A stretch of 64,000 bases of DNA from an uncultured Paracoccaceae bacterium (GTDB lineage: Bacteria > Pseudomonadota > Alphaproteobacteria > Rhodobacterales > Rhodobacteraceae): positions 690,501 to 754,500 of the forward strand of contig CANLNT010000002.1 of assembly GCA_947492825.1 (NCBI GenBank), in the 5' to 3' direction. The first letter of the stretch is position 1. Each line of letters opens with the position of its first letter. Below the pieces are notes generated by a model that made no database searches, was not told the origin of the DNA, and saw only the letters and a program-made list of their open reading frames with translations. Both the position numbers and the translations under genes were made by a program. Below are positions 1 to 8,226 of the stretch, piece after piece.

Positions 1-865
1 TCGAGGCGCGCGCATGGCCTGCGCGCATTGCATCGTTAAGATCGCCTTTGGTCAGAAAGGAAGCAAGAAACGCACCGCCAAAGCTGTCACCGGCGGCGGT
101 TGTATCGACAACCACTTGCGCAGGTGGGTATTCGATCGACGCATCAAGGGGTGCATTAATGGGCAAAGGGCCGCAGATGCCCCGCTTGAGTGCGCCAGTT
201 GGAAGGCCATACCCTTTCAGCCTTTCAAGCATCTCATCGGTCGTTTTGTTGCCAAACAAGGCCCGTTCATCGTCTTCGGACGGAAGGCCAATGTCACAAA
301 GTCGCCAAGCCTGCGCGACCACGCGACGTGCTTCGCCCAAGTCTTGCCAGAGCCGAGACCTAAAGTTGGAATCGAAGACAAACTTGCCACCGCGATTTTG
401 AAAGGTCGCGATCCAGTCAAGAAACCTGTCGCGTTGCAGCGGCGGTAGAATTGCCAGAGTGATGGCCGATGTGTAGATGACGTCAAACTCTTCCAGATCG
501 TCAAAACAGGTGCTGCCATCGGGGCGTTGAAACAAGGTCCGGGCGGCAGAGTTGTCGCGCCAATAGGAAAATGCCCGTTCGCCGCCATCATCGATGCTGA
601 TCGCGTAGATGCCGGGCAAAAGGTCGGGATGGCGCTGGATGCTCTTGGTTGAAACCCCATGCTTGGCAATGAAATCCATTATCCGATCGGATAACTCATC
701 ACGGCCAAGAACAGAGACAAATGCGACGTCATGTTCCATCGGCAGGTCACGCCGCAGATAGATCGCGGTATTGAGCGTATCCCCTGCGACGCCAAGAAAA
801 GCGGTGTCCTGCGCACTGTCGAGCGACAGTTCGATCATGGCCTCGCCAACACATGCAACTTTCAT
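1..865 (-). CDS. kdgK: 2-dehydro-3-deoxygluconokinase (PfkB family), 3' end cut by window edge
   Basis: This PfkB/ribokinase-family kinase phosphorylates 2-keto-3-deoxygluconate to KDPG, the entry to the Entner-Doudoroff aldolase step in the cytoplasm. The reading frame starts at ATG 865 (protein begins MKVACVGEAMIEL) and stays open to base 1. The N-terminal nucleoside-binding pattern and the C-terminal TTAAGDSFGG signature with its catalytic Asp are both visible. About 288 residues are present, so only the last few are probably missing. It lies 5 bp after kduD in the same direction, as the last visible gene of the TRAP-kduD-kdgK operon, and that context favours KDG over other sugars as substrate. 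Confidence 0.88.
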   Translation of the reverse strand, partial: MKVACVGEAMIELSLDSAQDTAFLGVAGDTLNTAIYLRRDLPMEHDVAFVSVLGRDELSDRIMDFIAKHGVSTKSIQRHPDLLPGIYAISIDDGGERAFSYWRDNSAARTLFQRPDGSTCFDDLEEFDVIYTSAITLAILPPLQRDRFLDWIATFQNRGGKFVFDSNFRSRLWQDLGEARRVVAQAWRLCDIGLPSEDDERALFGNKTTDEMLERLKGYGLPTGALKRGICGPLPINAPLDASIEYPPAQVVVDTTAAGDSFGGAFLASFLTKGDLNDAMRAGHARAS

Positions 866-870
866 CGCGT

Positions 871-1641
871 TCAGCGACCCATCCAGCCGCCGTCCACCGT
901 CAGCACAGTGCCGTGGACGTATTCGGATGCGTCCGACGCCAGAAAGACCACCGGCCCATCAAAATCCTCGGGCTTGCCCCAGCGGCCCGCTGGAATGCGC
1001 CCCAGGATCGCCGCGTTACGGTCGGGATCTTCTCTGAGGGCCTGCGTGTTGTCGGTGGCAATATAACCCGGCGCGATGGCATTCACATTGACGCCAGACC
1101 CGGCCCATTCATTGGCAAACGCCTTGGTCAACTGACCAATTCCGCCTTTGGACGCGGCATACCCCGGCACATTGATGCCGCCTTGGAAGGTAAGGAGCGA
1201 CGCCGTGAAAATGATGTTGCCAGAGCCTTGCTTGACCATTGTCTTGCCGATTTCTCGGGTCAGACGGAATTGAGAGGAGAGGTTGACCTCGATCACTTCA
1301 TCCCACAGATCATCGGCATGTTCAGCCGCAGGGGCGCGTTTGATGGTGCCGGCATTGTTGACGAGGATATCAATCCGTCCGACATCCTGCGTTACTTGTT
1401 CCGCGAACGCTAGGATGGCGTCTTTGCTGGAAAAGTCGCAGGCATATCCGCGAAAAGACCGACCAAGCGCGACCACGTCTTTTTCAACATCGCTGCCAGA
1501 TGTTTCAAGCGTTGCACTGACGCCGATGATATCGGCACCAGCCCGCGCCAAGGCAACTGCCATGCCACGTCCGATGCCGCGTTTGCAGCCGGTTACGAGT
1601 GCGGTCTTGCCGCTTAGATCAAACAGGTTCTCTGCAGTCAT
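871..1641 (-). CDS. kduD: 2-dehydro-3-deoxy-D-gluconate 5-dehydrogenase, SDR family
   Basis: KduD reduces 2,5-diketo-3-deoxygluconate to 2-keto-3-deoxygluconate with NAD(P)H, after KduI and before KdgK. The 256-residue protein has the SDR dinucleotide motif TGCKRGIG near residues 17-24, NNAG at 95-98 and the catalytic Ser148, Tyr161 and Lys165 (YAASK). Its length is that of the family. ATG 1641 is preceded by a GGAAG ribosome site. Its neighbours kdgK and, on the opposite strand, kduI make the assignment strong; alone it would only be a generic SDR. Confidence 0.92.
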   Translation of the reverse strand: MTAENLFDLSGKTALVTGCKRGIGRGMAVALARAGADIIGVSATLETSGSDVEKDVVALGRSFRGYACDFSSKDAILAFAEQVTQDVGRIDILVNNAGTIKRAPAAEHADDLWDEVIEVNLSSQFRLTREIGKTMVKQGSGNIIFTASLLTFQGGINVPGYAASKGGIGQLTKAFANEWAGSGVNVNAIAPGYIATDNTQALREDPDRNAAILGRIPAGRWGKPEDFDGPVVFLASDASEYVHGTVLTVDGGWMGR

Positions 1642-1687
1642 TTGTCTTCCAATTGTTCAGTGAGTTGGGGCGGTGAGGCCTGATATG

Positions 1688-2965
1688 CTATCTGTAGATC
1701 ATCTCTGGCAGCCACATTGACAGCGCGGGGATGAAGGTCAGCAACAACAAGACCAGCACAAGTGGCACAAGGAACGGTGCTGTTGCGACAACACAGCGTT
1801 CGAACGGCACATCAGATACTTTGGCCAGGACATAAAGCACCAAGCCCACAGGCGGCGTCAAAAGCCCGATCATCAGGTTCAGGATGAGGATGATTCCGAA
1901 GTGCACGGGGTCCACACCGATTTGCATCGCCACTGGCAACAAAACCGGCGTCAAAATCGTGATTGCCGCCAGTGTCTCCATGAAGCAGCCGACCACGAGA
2001 ACGATCAGCATGATGATCAACAGGATCGCAACCGGGTTGTCGGTAAATCCAAGCATCAAGGCGGCGAACTTGGGAGCGACTTGGTTTGAGGTCAGGATCC
2101 AGGCAAAAATCGACGACGCCGCGACGATCATCATGATAGAGGCTGTTGTTTCAACCGTATCCATCGACACGCGCAGCAGTCGTTTGGCATCGAGCGTGCG
2201 ATAGACAAACATCCCCAGAAACATGGCATAGGCCACAGCCGCGATTGCGGCTTCTGTGGGTGTGAAGATACCGGTCAGAATGCCACCCACGATAATCATA
2301 GGTGTGAACAACGGCAGAATGGCGTGCCACAAGGTCGAGAAGAACAGACGCAGTGAAAACCGTTCGTCGCGCGGGTAGTTTCTGATCTTGGAAAAGATTG
2401 CGACCATGGTCATCAGTGCGAAGGCCATCAGCAGTCCCGGGATCAACCCCGCGGCGAACAGCTGGCCGATCGATGTCTCTGCGATCACGCCATACACAAC
2501 CAATGGCAGCGAAGGCGGAATGATCGGGCCGATTGTCGAAGATGCTGCCGTGATGCCCACTGAAAAGTCGGTGTCGTATCCGGCTTCGCGCATGGCCTTG
2601 ATTTCGATATTGCCAAGTCCCCCGGCGTCCGCCACCGCGGCACCTGACATGCCCGCAAAAATCACACTGGCGCCGACATTGACGTGGCCTAGGCCGCCGT
2701 ACATCCACCCCACTGTGGCCCGTGCAAAAGCAAAGATCTTGGTGGTGATGCCGGCCGAGTTCATCAGGTGACCTGCCATAATGAAGAATGGCACGGCGAT
2801 CAGTGGGAACGAATTGATCCCGTTGACCATGTTATGAAGCACGACCACATTCGGCAGTCCGTCCAATATGATGAAGACCAACGAGGCTACGCCCAAGGCA
2901 ACTGCAACCGGCGCACCGGCGATCAGCAACAAAAACAATAGCAAGAAGAGAAGTGTAAGGGCCAT
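1688..2965 (-). CDS. dctM: TRAP transporter large permease (DctM type)
   Basis: This 425-residue inner-membrane protein is the large, ion-coupled subunit of a tripartite ATP-independent periplasmic transporter. It is strongly hydrophobic with about 12 predicted segments. It carries typical DctM stretches, including the PIIPPS motif near residue 140 and GLLTPPVG near residue 365. It lies 16 bp after the small subunit and 46 bp before kduD in one operon. The operon suggests that it imports an unsaturated uronate or a 5-keto-4-deoxyuronate-type molecule rather than a C4-dicarboxylate. The symbol names the family, not the substrate. Confidence 0.9.
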   Translation of the reverse strand: MALTLLFLLLFLLLIAGAPVAVALGVASLVFIILDGLPNVVVLHNMVNGINSFPLIAVPFFIMAGHLMNSAGITTKIFAFARATVGWMYGGLGHVNVGASVIFAGMSGAAVADAGGLGNIEIKAMREAGYDTDFSVGITAASSTIGPIIPPSLPLVVYGVIAETSIGQLFAAGLIPGLLMAFALMTMVAIFSKIRNYPRDERFSLRLFFSTLWHAILPLFTPMIIVGGILTGIFTPTEAAIAAVAYAMFLGMFVYRTLDAKRLLRVSMDTVETTASIMMIVAASSIFAWILTSNQVAPKFAALMLGFTDNPVAILLIIMLIVLVVGCFMETLAAITILTPVLLPVAMQIGVDPVHFGIILILNLMIGLLTPPVGLVLYVLAKVSDVPFERCVVATAPFLVPLVLVLLLLTFIPALSMWLPEMIYR

Positions 2966-2981
2966 TTGGAGGTGCCGCCAG

Positions 2982-3563
2982 TCAGTTTGATATGTCGTGA
3001 AGTGAATGCTCTTCCAGCTCTTGCAGAACAGCTTCGGGTGATTGGCGGATTTTGCGCAGGAGCCAGTAGATCGAGAATGCAGTCATGGCCAACAAGGCCG
3101 CTGCGACGCACCAGTATAGAAGGCTTTTCGGTATCTCGACCGACGCCATCTTGGTTCGCGTTTTTTGCGCCAGTTCGACCGCCAAAATCGTCAGATAGCC
3201 ATAGAAGACCAGCGAAAGCGCCTCCATCGTCACGGCAAGCCATTTGCCGGCGCGGGCTGACAGGTAGCGGTAGAAAAATTCCAAGAAGATATGCGTACCC
3301 TTGCGGGTGACTGAGATCGCGCCGAAGAAAGCGACGACGATCAGCAGATAACGCGCGATTTCTTCTGTCCATGCGAGGCTGTCGTTCAGGACATACCGTG
3401 TGAAGAACTGAAGAAAGACAATGAATGCAAGAATCCAGAGTGCGATAAGCCCTGGAAGATCGACGACCCCAAAGTCGGATACGTCGACATCAGAATCCTT
3501 GAAGGTGATTTCGGGGCGCGCACTGTCGGCGCGCCCCTCCGTTGGTTTCGGGTTATTTTGCAC
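2982..3563 (-). CDS. dctQ: TRAP transporter small permease (DctQ type)
   Basis: This 193-residue protein with four hydrophobic segments is the small membrane subunit of the TRAP transporter. It has the family pattern of an aromatic- and Arg-rich region (FTRYVLNDSLAWTEEIARYL) after the first segment. Both termini are charged and probably cytoplasmic. The start is GTG 3563, seven bases after GGGAG. It sits between dctP (21 bp) and dctM (16 bp), so the three subunits should be made together. Confidence 0.88.
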   Translation of the reverse strand: MQNNPKPTEGRADSARPEITFKDSDVDVSDFGVVDLPGLIALWILAFIVFLQFFTRYVLNDSLAWTEEIARYLLIVVAFFGAISVTRKGTHIFLEFFYRYLSARAGKWLAVTMEALSLVFYGYLTILAVELAQKTRTKMASVEIPKSLLYWCVAAALLAMTAFSIYWLLRKIRQSPEAVLQELEEHSLHDISN

Positions 3564-3584
3564 AACCGAACTCCCTACGTGATC

Positions 3585-4556
3585 TTAGAGTTCGCCCAGG
3601 CGCTGAAAGTGCTCCATCGTGTAGGGAACATCGTCACCCGTGAGCATCGGCTTGACTGCATCCTGGAACGGGGTCTTGTCGACTTCATTCACAGTGATGC
3701 CCTGCTCGCGGAACCATGCGACAAGCTCAAGCTCGGCCTGATAAATCTCTTCAGAGGCCTTCAGTGCAGCTGCATCAAGCACTTCGCGCACAACAGCTGC
3801 GTCGTCGCCAATGCGGTCAAGCGCATCATCAGAGGCAATCACCAGCAACGAGTTCAGGATGTGACCTGTCAGGTTGATGTTGGACTGCACTTCGTAGAAC
3901 CGCTTGAACTGGATGGTTGGCAGCGGGTTTTCCTGCGCGTCCACAACGCCCTGCTGAAGTGCAAGGTACACTTCGGAGAAGGCCATCGGGGTCGGGTTTG
4001 CGCCAACAGCGTTCGGGAACATCAGCATGACAGGCGAATTCGGAACGCGAATTTTCAGGCCTTCCATATCTGCCGGTGTCAGGATCGGCTTGTTCGACGT
4101 CACGTGACGCTGGCCGTAGTAGACAAGGCCCAGAACCTGGTTGCCGGTTGCATCGTGATACCCGTCTGACAGTTCAGCGAACAGGTCGCTGCCACGATAG
4201 GACAGCCAATGATCCCAGCCGCGCATGATGAACGGATAGTCGGAAATCGCGATTGGGCCGTAGTAACGCTCAACAAAGCTTGGACCGGTGTAGATGATGT
4301 CAACTGCGCCAAGGCCAAGGCCTTCGTTGATTTCAACTTCCTTGCCCAGGCTTGATGCTGGGAAAATGTTGATCTCAACGCGACCTTCGGTGCGTTCGCT
4401 GATTTCCTCGGCGGCCCATTCGGCGACCTGATGATAAGCGGAACCGGTCTCATACACGTGAGCCCACTTCAGTGTTTCTTGTGCAAATGCGGCCGTCGGG
4501 CCAGCCAGTGCAAAACAGCCTGCGGCTATTACAGATGCAAAATTTCGAATCGACAT
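3585..4556 (-). CDS. dctP: TRAP transporter substrate-binding protein (DctP family)
   Basis: This periplasmic solute-binding protein is 323 residues long. I chose ATG 4556 because a GGGAGAG ribosome site lies directly upstream and the protein then opens with a clean Sec signal peptide (MSIRNFASVIAAGCFALAG, cleavage after AFA). An in-frame start at 4631 would hide the signal and would overlap the operator at 4632-4652. The mature part has DctP features, including the KIRVPNSPV region and a conserved Gln-rich stretch near LALQQGVVDAQENPLP. As first gene of the operon it is probably the most abundant product. Ligand inferred from kduD, kduI and kdgK: an oligo- or mono-uronate product. Confidence 0.9.
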   Translation of the reverse strand: MSIRNFASVIAAGCFALAGPTAAFAQETLKWAHVYETGSAYHQVAEWAAEEISERTEGRVEINIFPASSLGKEVEINEGLGLGAVDIIYTGPSFVERYYGPIAISDYPFIMRGWDHWLSYRGSDLFAELSDGYHDATGNQVLGLVYYGQRHVTSNKPILTPADMEGLKIRVPNSPVMLMFPNAVGANPTPMAFSEVYLALQQGVVDAQENPLPTIQFKRFYEVQSNINLTGHILNSLLVIASDDALDRIGDDAAVVREVLDAAALKASEEIYQAELELVAWFREQGITVNEVDKTPFQDAVKPMLTGDDVPYTMEHFQRLGEL

Positions 4557-4631
4557 AGTTCTCTCCCTTGGTGCCCAGAAATAGGCGGTTTCGCCGCAAC
4601 TCTTGACTTTCCTCCAAAGAGTTGACGACAT

Positions 4632-4652
4632 CTGGTATATCTAATATACTAG
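4632..4652. promoter_or_regulatory. Palindromic operator between TRAP/kdu operon and gntR
   Basis: Two 9-base arms, CTGGTATAT and ATATACTAG, are separated by CTA and match in 8 of 9 positions. The site lies 76 bp upstream of dctP and 65 bp upstream of gntR, in the divergent control region. The GGTAT...ATAC pattern resembles operators of FadR/UxuR-type GntR regulators, so binding by the adjacent regulator is the natural inference. Confidence 0.6.
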
Positions 4653-4716
4653 TTGTTGAAAAACGCAAGCCATTTGCAGGACGGCGTGGCTAACCTACAC
4701 TGGACAGCTGAAACCA

Positions 4717-5499
4717 ATGACCAAAACAATGGGTGTGCATCAGTTGTCAAATGTAAGAAAACGCGCGCAAAACGCCTCGCCGACCAGTCAGGCGCGGTTC
4801 CGTTCCGGGGTTGCGCCCACGCTTGCGGAAAGCGAATATCAAAAGCTTCGTGATCGCATCGTCTCGATGGAGTTGCTGCCCGGTGCGGCCATCTCGGAAT
4901 CTGAACTGGCAGCGCAATCTGGTGTCAGCCGCACGCCCGTCCGTGAGGCCGTCTTGCGGCTGGCCCGTGAAGATCTGCTTGAGGTCGCGCCAAAATCTGG
5001 AACGTTTGTTGCGCGCATTCCGGTGTCTGTTTTGCCTGAAGCTCTGATTGCGCGCCGCGCGCTGGAAGGTGTGACAGCCGTTGCCGCCGCAAAAGAAGCG
5101 TCCCGTAGTCAGAAACTTGAACTGCATGCGTTGCTTGAGCGGCAGCGCGAGTTTGCCGATTTAGGCGATTTTGAGGGCTTCCACGCATCTGATGAGGCGC
5201 TTCACCAAAAGATAGCAGAGATCGGCCGCCTGCCGGGTCTGTGGGCGATGGTCCAACAGGTCAAGCTGCAGATTGACCGTTTCCGCCGCCTGACACTGCC
5301 TGAACCCGGCCGGATGCATATGGCGTTGGGCGAGCATACGGACGTCGTTACGGCCATCGAAAACAACGAACCCGAGGTTGCCCGCCAGAAAATGGACATC
5401 CACCTGAATGGCCTGCAACACCACATCAAGTATGTCGTCGATGCGAACCCGGATTTTTTCATTCACGATGCGGACCTCAACAATCTGGTCAACGTCTAA
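4717..5499 (+). CDS. GntR-family transcriptional regulator, FCD (FadR) subfamily
   Basis: This 260-residue cytoplasmic regulator has an N-terminal winged helix (about residues 40-104, with ESELAAQSGVSRTPVREA as the recognition region). A C-terminal all-helical FCD ligand domain follows (about 110-240), with the metal- or ligand-binding pattern of Asp/His residues (FHASDEALHQKI, ALGEHTDVV, MDIHLNGL). It diverges from the TRAP-kduD-kdgK operon and is followed by kduI 48 bp downstream. It most likely represses both directions until a uronate-derived ligand binds. ATG 4717 has only a weak ribosome site, so a start at 4729 is possible. Confidence 0.88.
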   Translation: MTKTMGVHQLSNVRKRAQNASPTSQARFRSGVAPTLAESEYQKLRDRIVSMELLPGAAISESELAAQSGVSRTPVREAVLRLAREDLLEVAPKSGTFVARIPVSVLPEALIARRALEGVTAVAAAKEASRSQKLELHALLERQREFADLGDFEGFHASDEALHQKIAEIGRLPGLWAMVQQVKLQIDRFRRLTLPEPGRMHMALGEHTDVVTAIENNEPEVARQKMDIHLNGLQHHIKYVVDANPDFFIHDADLNNLVNV

Positions 5500-5547
5500 C
5501 CCACCAATGCCCTGACGGGCGCGTCCAACCAAAAATTCGGAGACACA

Positions 5548-6384
5548 ATGACCATCGCCATTCGCCAAGCCTGCAGCCCCTCAGAGACCAAGACGTTCGA
5601 TACGCAGACGCTGCGTGAAAACTATCTGATTGAGGATATTTTCCGCGCGGGCGAAGTCACGATGACCTACAGCCACCTTGACCGGACCATTGTGGGTGGG
5701 GTGGTTCCAACCGGCGCGGCGCTCGCACTGAAATCCAGCAAGCAAATTGGATCACCGAATTTTCTGGATCGCCGCGAAGTGGGCATCATCAATATCGGCG
5801 CCCCTGGGACGGTCACTGCGGATGGCGAAATCCATGCCTTGAAAGGGCGCGATTGTCTTTATCTGCCGATGGGCATCAAGGACGTGACCTTTGCCAGTGA
5901 CGACGCCGCAAATCCGGCCCGGTATTACTTTGTCAGCACGCCTGCGCACCATGCTTACAAAGCGCAGAAGATTACGCCAGAAGATGCCAATCTGCTTGAA
6001 CTGGGCACGCAGACGGACGCCAACGTCCGCGCCTTGCGGCAGTATATTCACCCCGATGTCTGCGAAAGTTGCCAACTCGTGATGGGGATCACCACAATCA
6101 TGGATGGCAGTGTCTGGAACACAATGCCCTGCCACACGCACGACCGCCGCTCTGAGGTCTATCTCTATTTCGATATGGCCGAAGAGACACGGATGTTCCA
6201 CTTCATGGGCGAACCAACTGAAACCCGGCACATGCTCGTGACGAATGAACAGGCTGTGTTGTCCCCCGGTTGGTCCATTCACAGCGGTGCGGGCACGGGG
6301 CGGTACAGCTTTGTTTGGTCGATGGCTGGAGACAACCAGGATTTCACTGATATGGATTTCGTCCCGATGGCCGAATTGCGCTGA
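5548..6384 (+). CDS. kduI: 5-dehydro-4-deoxy-D-glucuronate isomerase
   Basis: KduI isomerises 5-keto-4-deoxyuronate to 2,5-diketo-3-deoxygluconate, the substrate of KduD. At 278 residues it has exactly the length of E. coli KduI. The zinc ligands known there, His196, His198, Glu203 and His245, fall at the same positions here (CHTHDRRSE and SIHSG). It is a cytoplasmic cupin-fold enzyme. CGGAG stands seven bases upstream of ATG 5548. It is probably co-transcribed with the GntR gene, giving a split locus with KduI on one side and KduD/KdgK on the other. Confidence 0.95.
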   Translation: MTIAIRQACSPSETKTFDTQTLRENYLIEDIFRAGEVTMTYSHLDRTIVGGVVPTGAALALKSSKQIGSPNFLDRREVGIINIGAPGTVTADGEIHALKGRDCLYLPMGIKDVTFASDDAANPARYYFVSTPAHHAYKAQKITPEDANLLELGTQTDANVRALRQYIHPDVCESCQLVMGITTIMDGSVWNTMPCHTHDRRSEVYLYFDMAEETRMFHFMGEPTETRHMLVTNEQAVLSPGWSIHSGAGTGRYSFVWSMAGDNQDFTDMDFVPMAELR

Positions 6385-6436
6385 CTTCTTTGCGTGCCCA
6401 GAAATCAGCGTCGTGTGAAATCTGGCATCGGTCAAC

Positions 6437-7135
6437 CTAGCGCATGCGAATAACGTCTTTGTCGATCGCCAGCATGTAGCCCTTGCGCGCAATGTTCTTG
6501 ACCAACAGCTCGCTGACCATCTGGTTGCCCAGCGTGTCGCGCAGGCGTTTGATCCGGGTCGCGCCCGCTGCCTCGTCACAATCGGAGGCATCACGGCCCG
6601 AGATCACCCCTTCGATCTGTGCGCCGGACATGACTTCATCATCCATCCGCGCCTCTGCCAAAACTGACAGGGTTTCCATCGCGGCATCGGTCAGCTTGAA
6701 CTGGAAGTCATTCAGATAGACCGCCTTTTCGTCGCGCGAGATATAAAGAGAATTCACCTCAATCCCCTTACGCTCAATTTGGCCCATGCGGCGGTTGAGC
6801 GCGATCAGCATCACCAGAAAGGCCACCGCCGCGATCAGCAGGGCAGTGGCAAAGACGAGCAGCACGAAGATAACAAAACGGTAGGATGACAGCGTGTCCG
6901 AAAACGCGGTGCCCGATCCGGCGAGGATTTCCAGCAGCTTGATTTCCGCGTTCGAAGTCAGGTTGTCGTTCTCGATGAACAGCTGTTCGACCCGCGCGTT
7001 AAAGGCGTTGGCATCCGGCAGGTTGATAAAGAGCAAGACAGCAGCCACACCCAAGATCACGACAATCGCAACAATCCCGCCAACGACAATCCGGTTGCCG
7101 ATCTCGCGCGCTTCAGTAGCGGAGGAAGTAGTCAC
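6437..7135 (-). CDS. Membrane-anchored protein with C-terminal OmpR-like winged helix
   Basis: I do not recognise a named family. Starting at GTG 7135 (AAAGGA eight bases upstream) the protein has 232 residues. There are two transmembrane segments, about 16-38 and 85-114, enclosing a loop of about 45 residues. The C-terminal half looks like an OmpR/PhoB-type winged helix: a Leu-Thr opening near 150, a helix with ATRIKRLRDTLG, and a KGYML hairpin near the end. Known membrane regulators of the ToxR/CadC type have the DNA-binding domain first and one segment after it, so the order here is reversed. The gene overlaps the end of the upstream secreted-protein gene by 23 bp, so the pair is probably translationally coupled. 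A TTG at 7174 is a less likely start. Confidence 0.6.
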   Translation of the reverse strand: MTTSSATEAREIGNRIVVGGIVAIVVILGVAAVLLFINLPDANAFNARVEQLFIENDNLTSNAEIKLLEILAGSGTAFSDTLSSYRFVIFVLLVFATALLIAAVAFLVMLIALNRRMGQIERKGIEVNSLYISRDEKAVYLNDFQFKLTDAAMETLSVLAEARMDDEVMSGAQIEGVISGRDASDCDEAAGATRIKRLRDTLGNQMVSELLVKNIARKGYMLAIDKDVIRMR

Positions 7136-7394
7136 CAGCGCTGTCCTTTCGTTCCTCGAGCCCCGCGTCGTCAAAGACGCCCAGCACGTTCAACAGGGTC
7201 CAACCGTCGGCATTCAGACGGCGGGTCAGTTGGTTGCGGGCGCGATCCACGGTGCAGTCACCATTAATCTCGGCCACGCCATAGTGCAGCCGCAGCGGGT
7301 TGTCCTGCTTGGCCTTGTAGTCGGCATAGCAGGCCGCCTGCGCGCCAGTGGCTGCCATCAGCAGCACAGGGATGAGGAAAGTCAGCGTTTTCAT
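7113..7394 (-). CDS. Small secreted protein of unknown function
   Basis: This is a 93-residue protein (start ATG 7394; ATG 7403 is an alternative) with a clear Sec signal peptide, MKTLTFLIPVLLMAATGAQA. The mature part of about 73 residues has two cysteines (AACYADY and INGDCTVDRA) that could form a disulphide. I do not recognise the domain. Its 3' end overlaps the start of the membrane winged-helix gene, so the two are probably one operon. A periplasmic partner for that protein is a reasonable but untested idea. Confidence 0.6.
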   Translation of the reverse strand: MKTLTFLIPVLLMAATGAQAACYADYKAKQDNPLRLHYGVAEINGDCTVDRARNQLTRRLNADGWTLLNVLGVFDDAGLEERKDSAGDYFLRY

Positions 7395-7564
7395 GGCTCT
7401 CATGTCTCCCATTGTGGTGCTGATATTCAATATCGGGCCATGTTACCCCCGCCGAAATCCGATAACCAGAGCCAGATATTGTTTGGCGGAGTTTGCTGCC
7501 ACCAAATTGGTTTCACCGGGCGTCCCGCACCTCTGCCAAGGGCGCGCAAACGAAAGGTGAAACG

Positions 7565-8101
7565 ATGTTCAAGACACTGATTGCCGGGGTTGCTGCCCTG
7601 TCACTGACAATTACGCCGCTGCAGGCACAGGAATTCAACGAAGACGACTTTGGCAAGTTTCTGTTTGGTCTTGTGGCCGCAGGGATTGTGGCAAAGGCGC
7701 TGAGCGACCGCCGTGACGACACGGTGCAAACCTATCAGCCTTCCCGGTCACATGCCTTGAACCCGAACCATTATGAGCCGCCGGTGGTGCGGCACCGCGA
7801 AAATCGCAATCCGCCGCGGCTGAACCCCGGCGGCGGACGGGACCGTGGTGGTTTGCAACCGCGTGGCAACGGCCATCGCCAGAACGCCCATGCGCTGCCG
7901 CGTCGCTGCTACAAGACTGTTGAAACACGCTTTGGCACGCAGACGATGCTGGCGCGCAATTGCTTGAACCAGCACTACCGGTTTGCGGCGCGCCTGCCGC
8001 AGAAATGTGCGGTGCGCGTGTTGACGCGCAATGCGGCCCACAACGGGTTTGATCCGCTTTGCCTGCGCCGCGAAGGCTATACCACCGCGCACCGGCGCTG
8101 A
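7565..8101 (+). CDS. Secreted hypothetical protein, basic, four cysteines
   Basis: This is a 178-residue protein with a signal peptide (MFKTLIAGVAALSLTITPLQAQ). ATG 7565 follows GAAAGGTGAAAC. After the signal comes a hydrophobic stretch (FLFGLVAAGIVAKAL, about residues 33-47) and then an Arg/Asn/Pro/Gly-rich, probably disordered linker. A C-terminal region of about 60 residues carries four Cys (RRCYKTV, LARNCLN, PQKCAV, DPLCLR). The layout suggests a periplasmic or envelope protein with a small disulphide-bonded end domain. I cannot assign a function, and neighbouring genes do not help. Confidence 0.6.
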   Translation: MFKTLIAGVAALSLTITPLQAQEFNEDDFGKFLFGLVAAGIVAKALSDRRDDTVQTYQPSRSHALNPNHYEPPVVRHRENRNPPRLNPGGGRDRGGLQPRGNGHRQNAHALPRRCYKTVETRFGTQTMLARNCLNQHYRFAARLPQKCAVRVLTRNAAHNGFDPLCLRREGYTTAHRR

Positions 8102-8226
8102 TCGGATCGGGCTGCGGCCATTGCCCCAGCGACTGCAGCCCGCAGAGGGTGTCAGGTTCGGACATGGCCTGACGCCCTCTTTCTTTTTGGCTTGCGGTGC
8201 GGGTGTCCGTCCGGTCAAAACGGGCC

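Noticed and set aside
4557-4631. Upstream start for dctP at 4631
   Set aside because: It would put 25 charged residues before the signal peptide and would abut the operator; ATG 4556 has the ribosome site.
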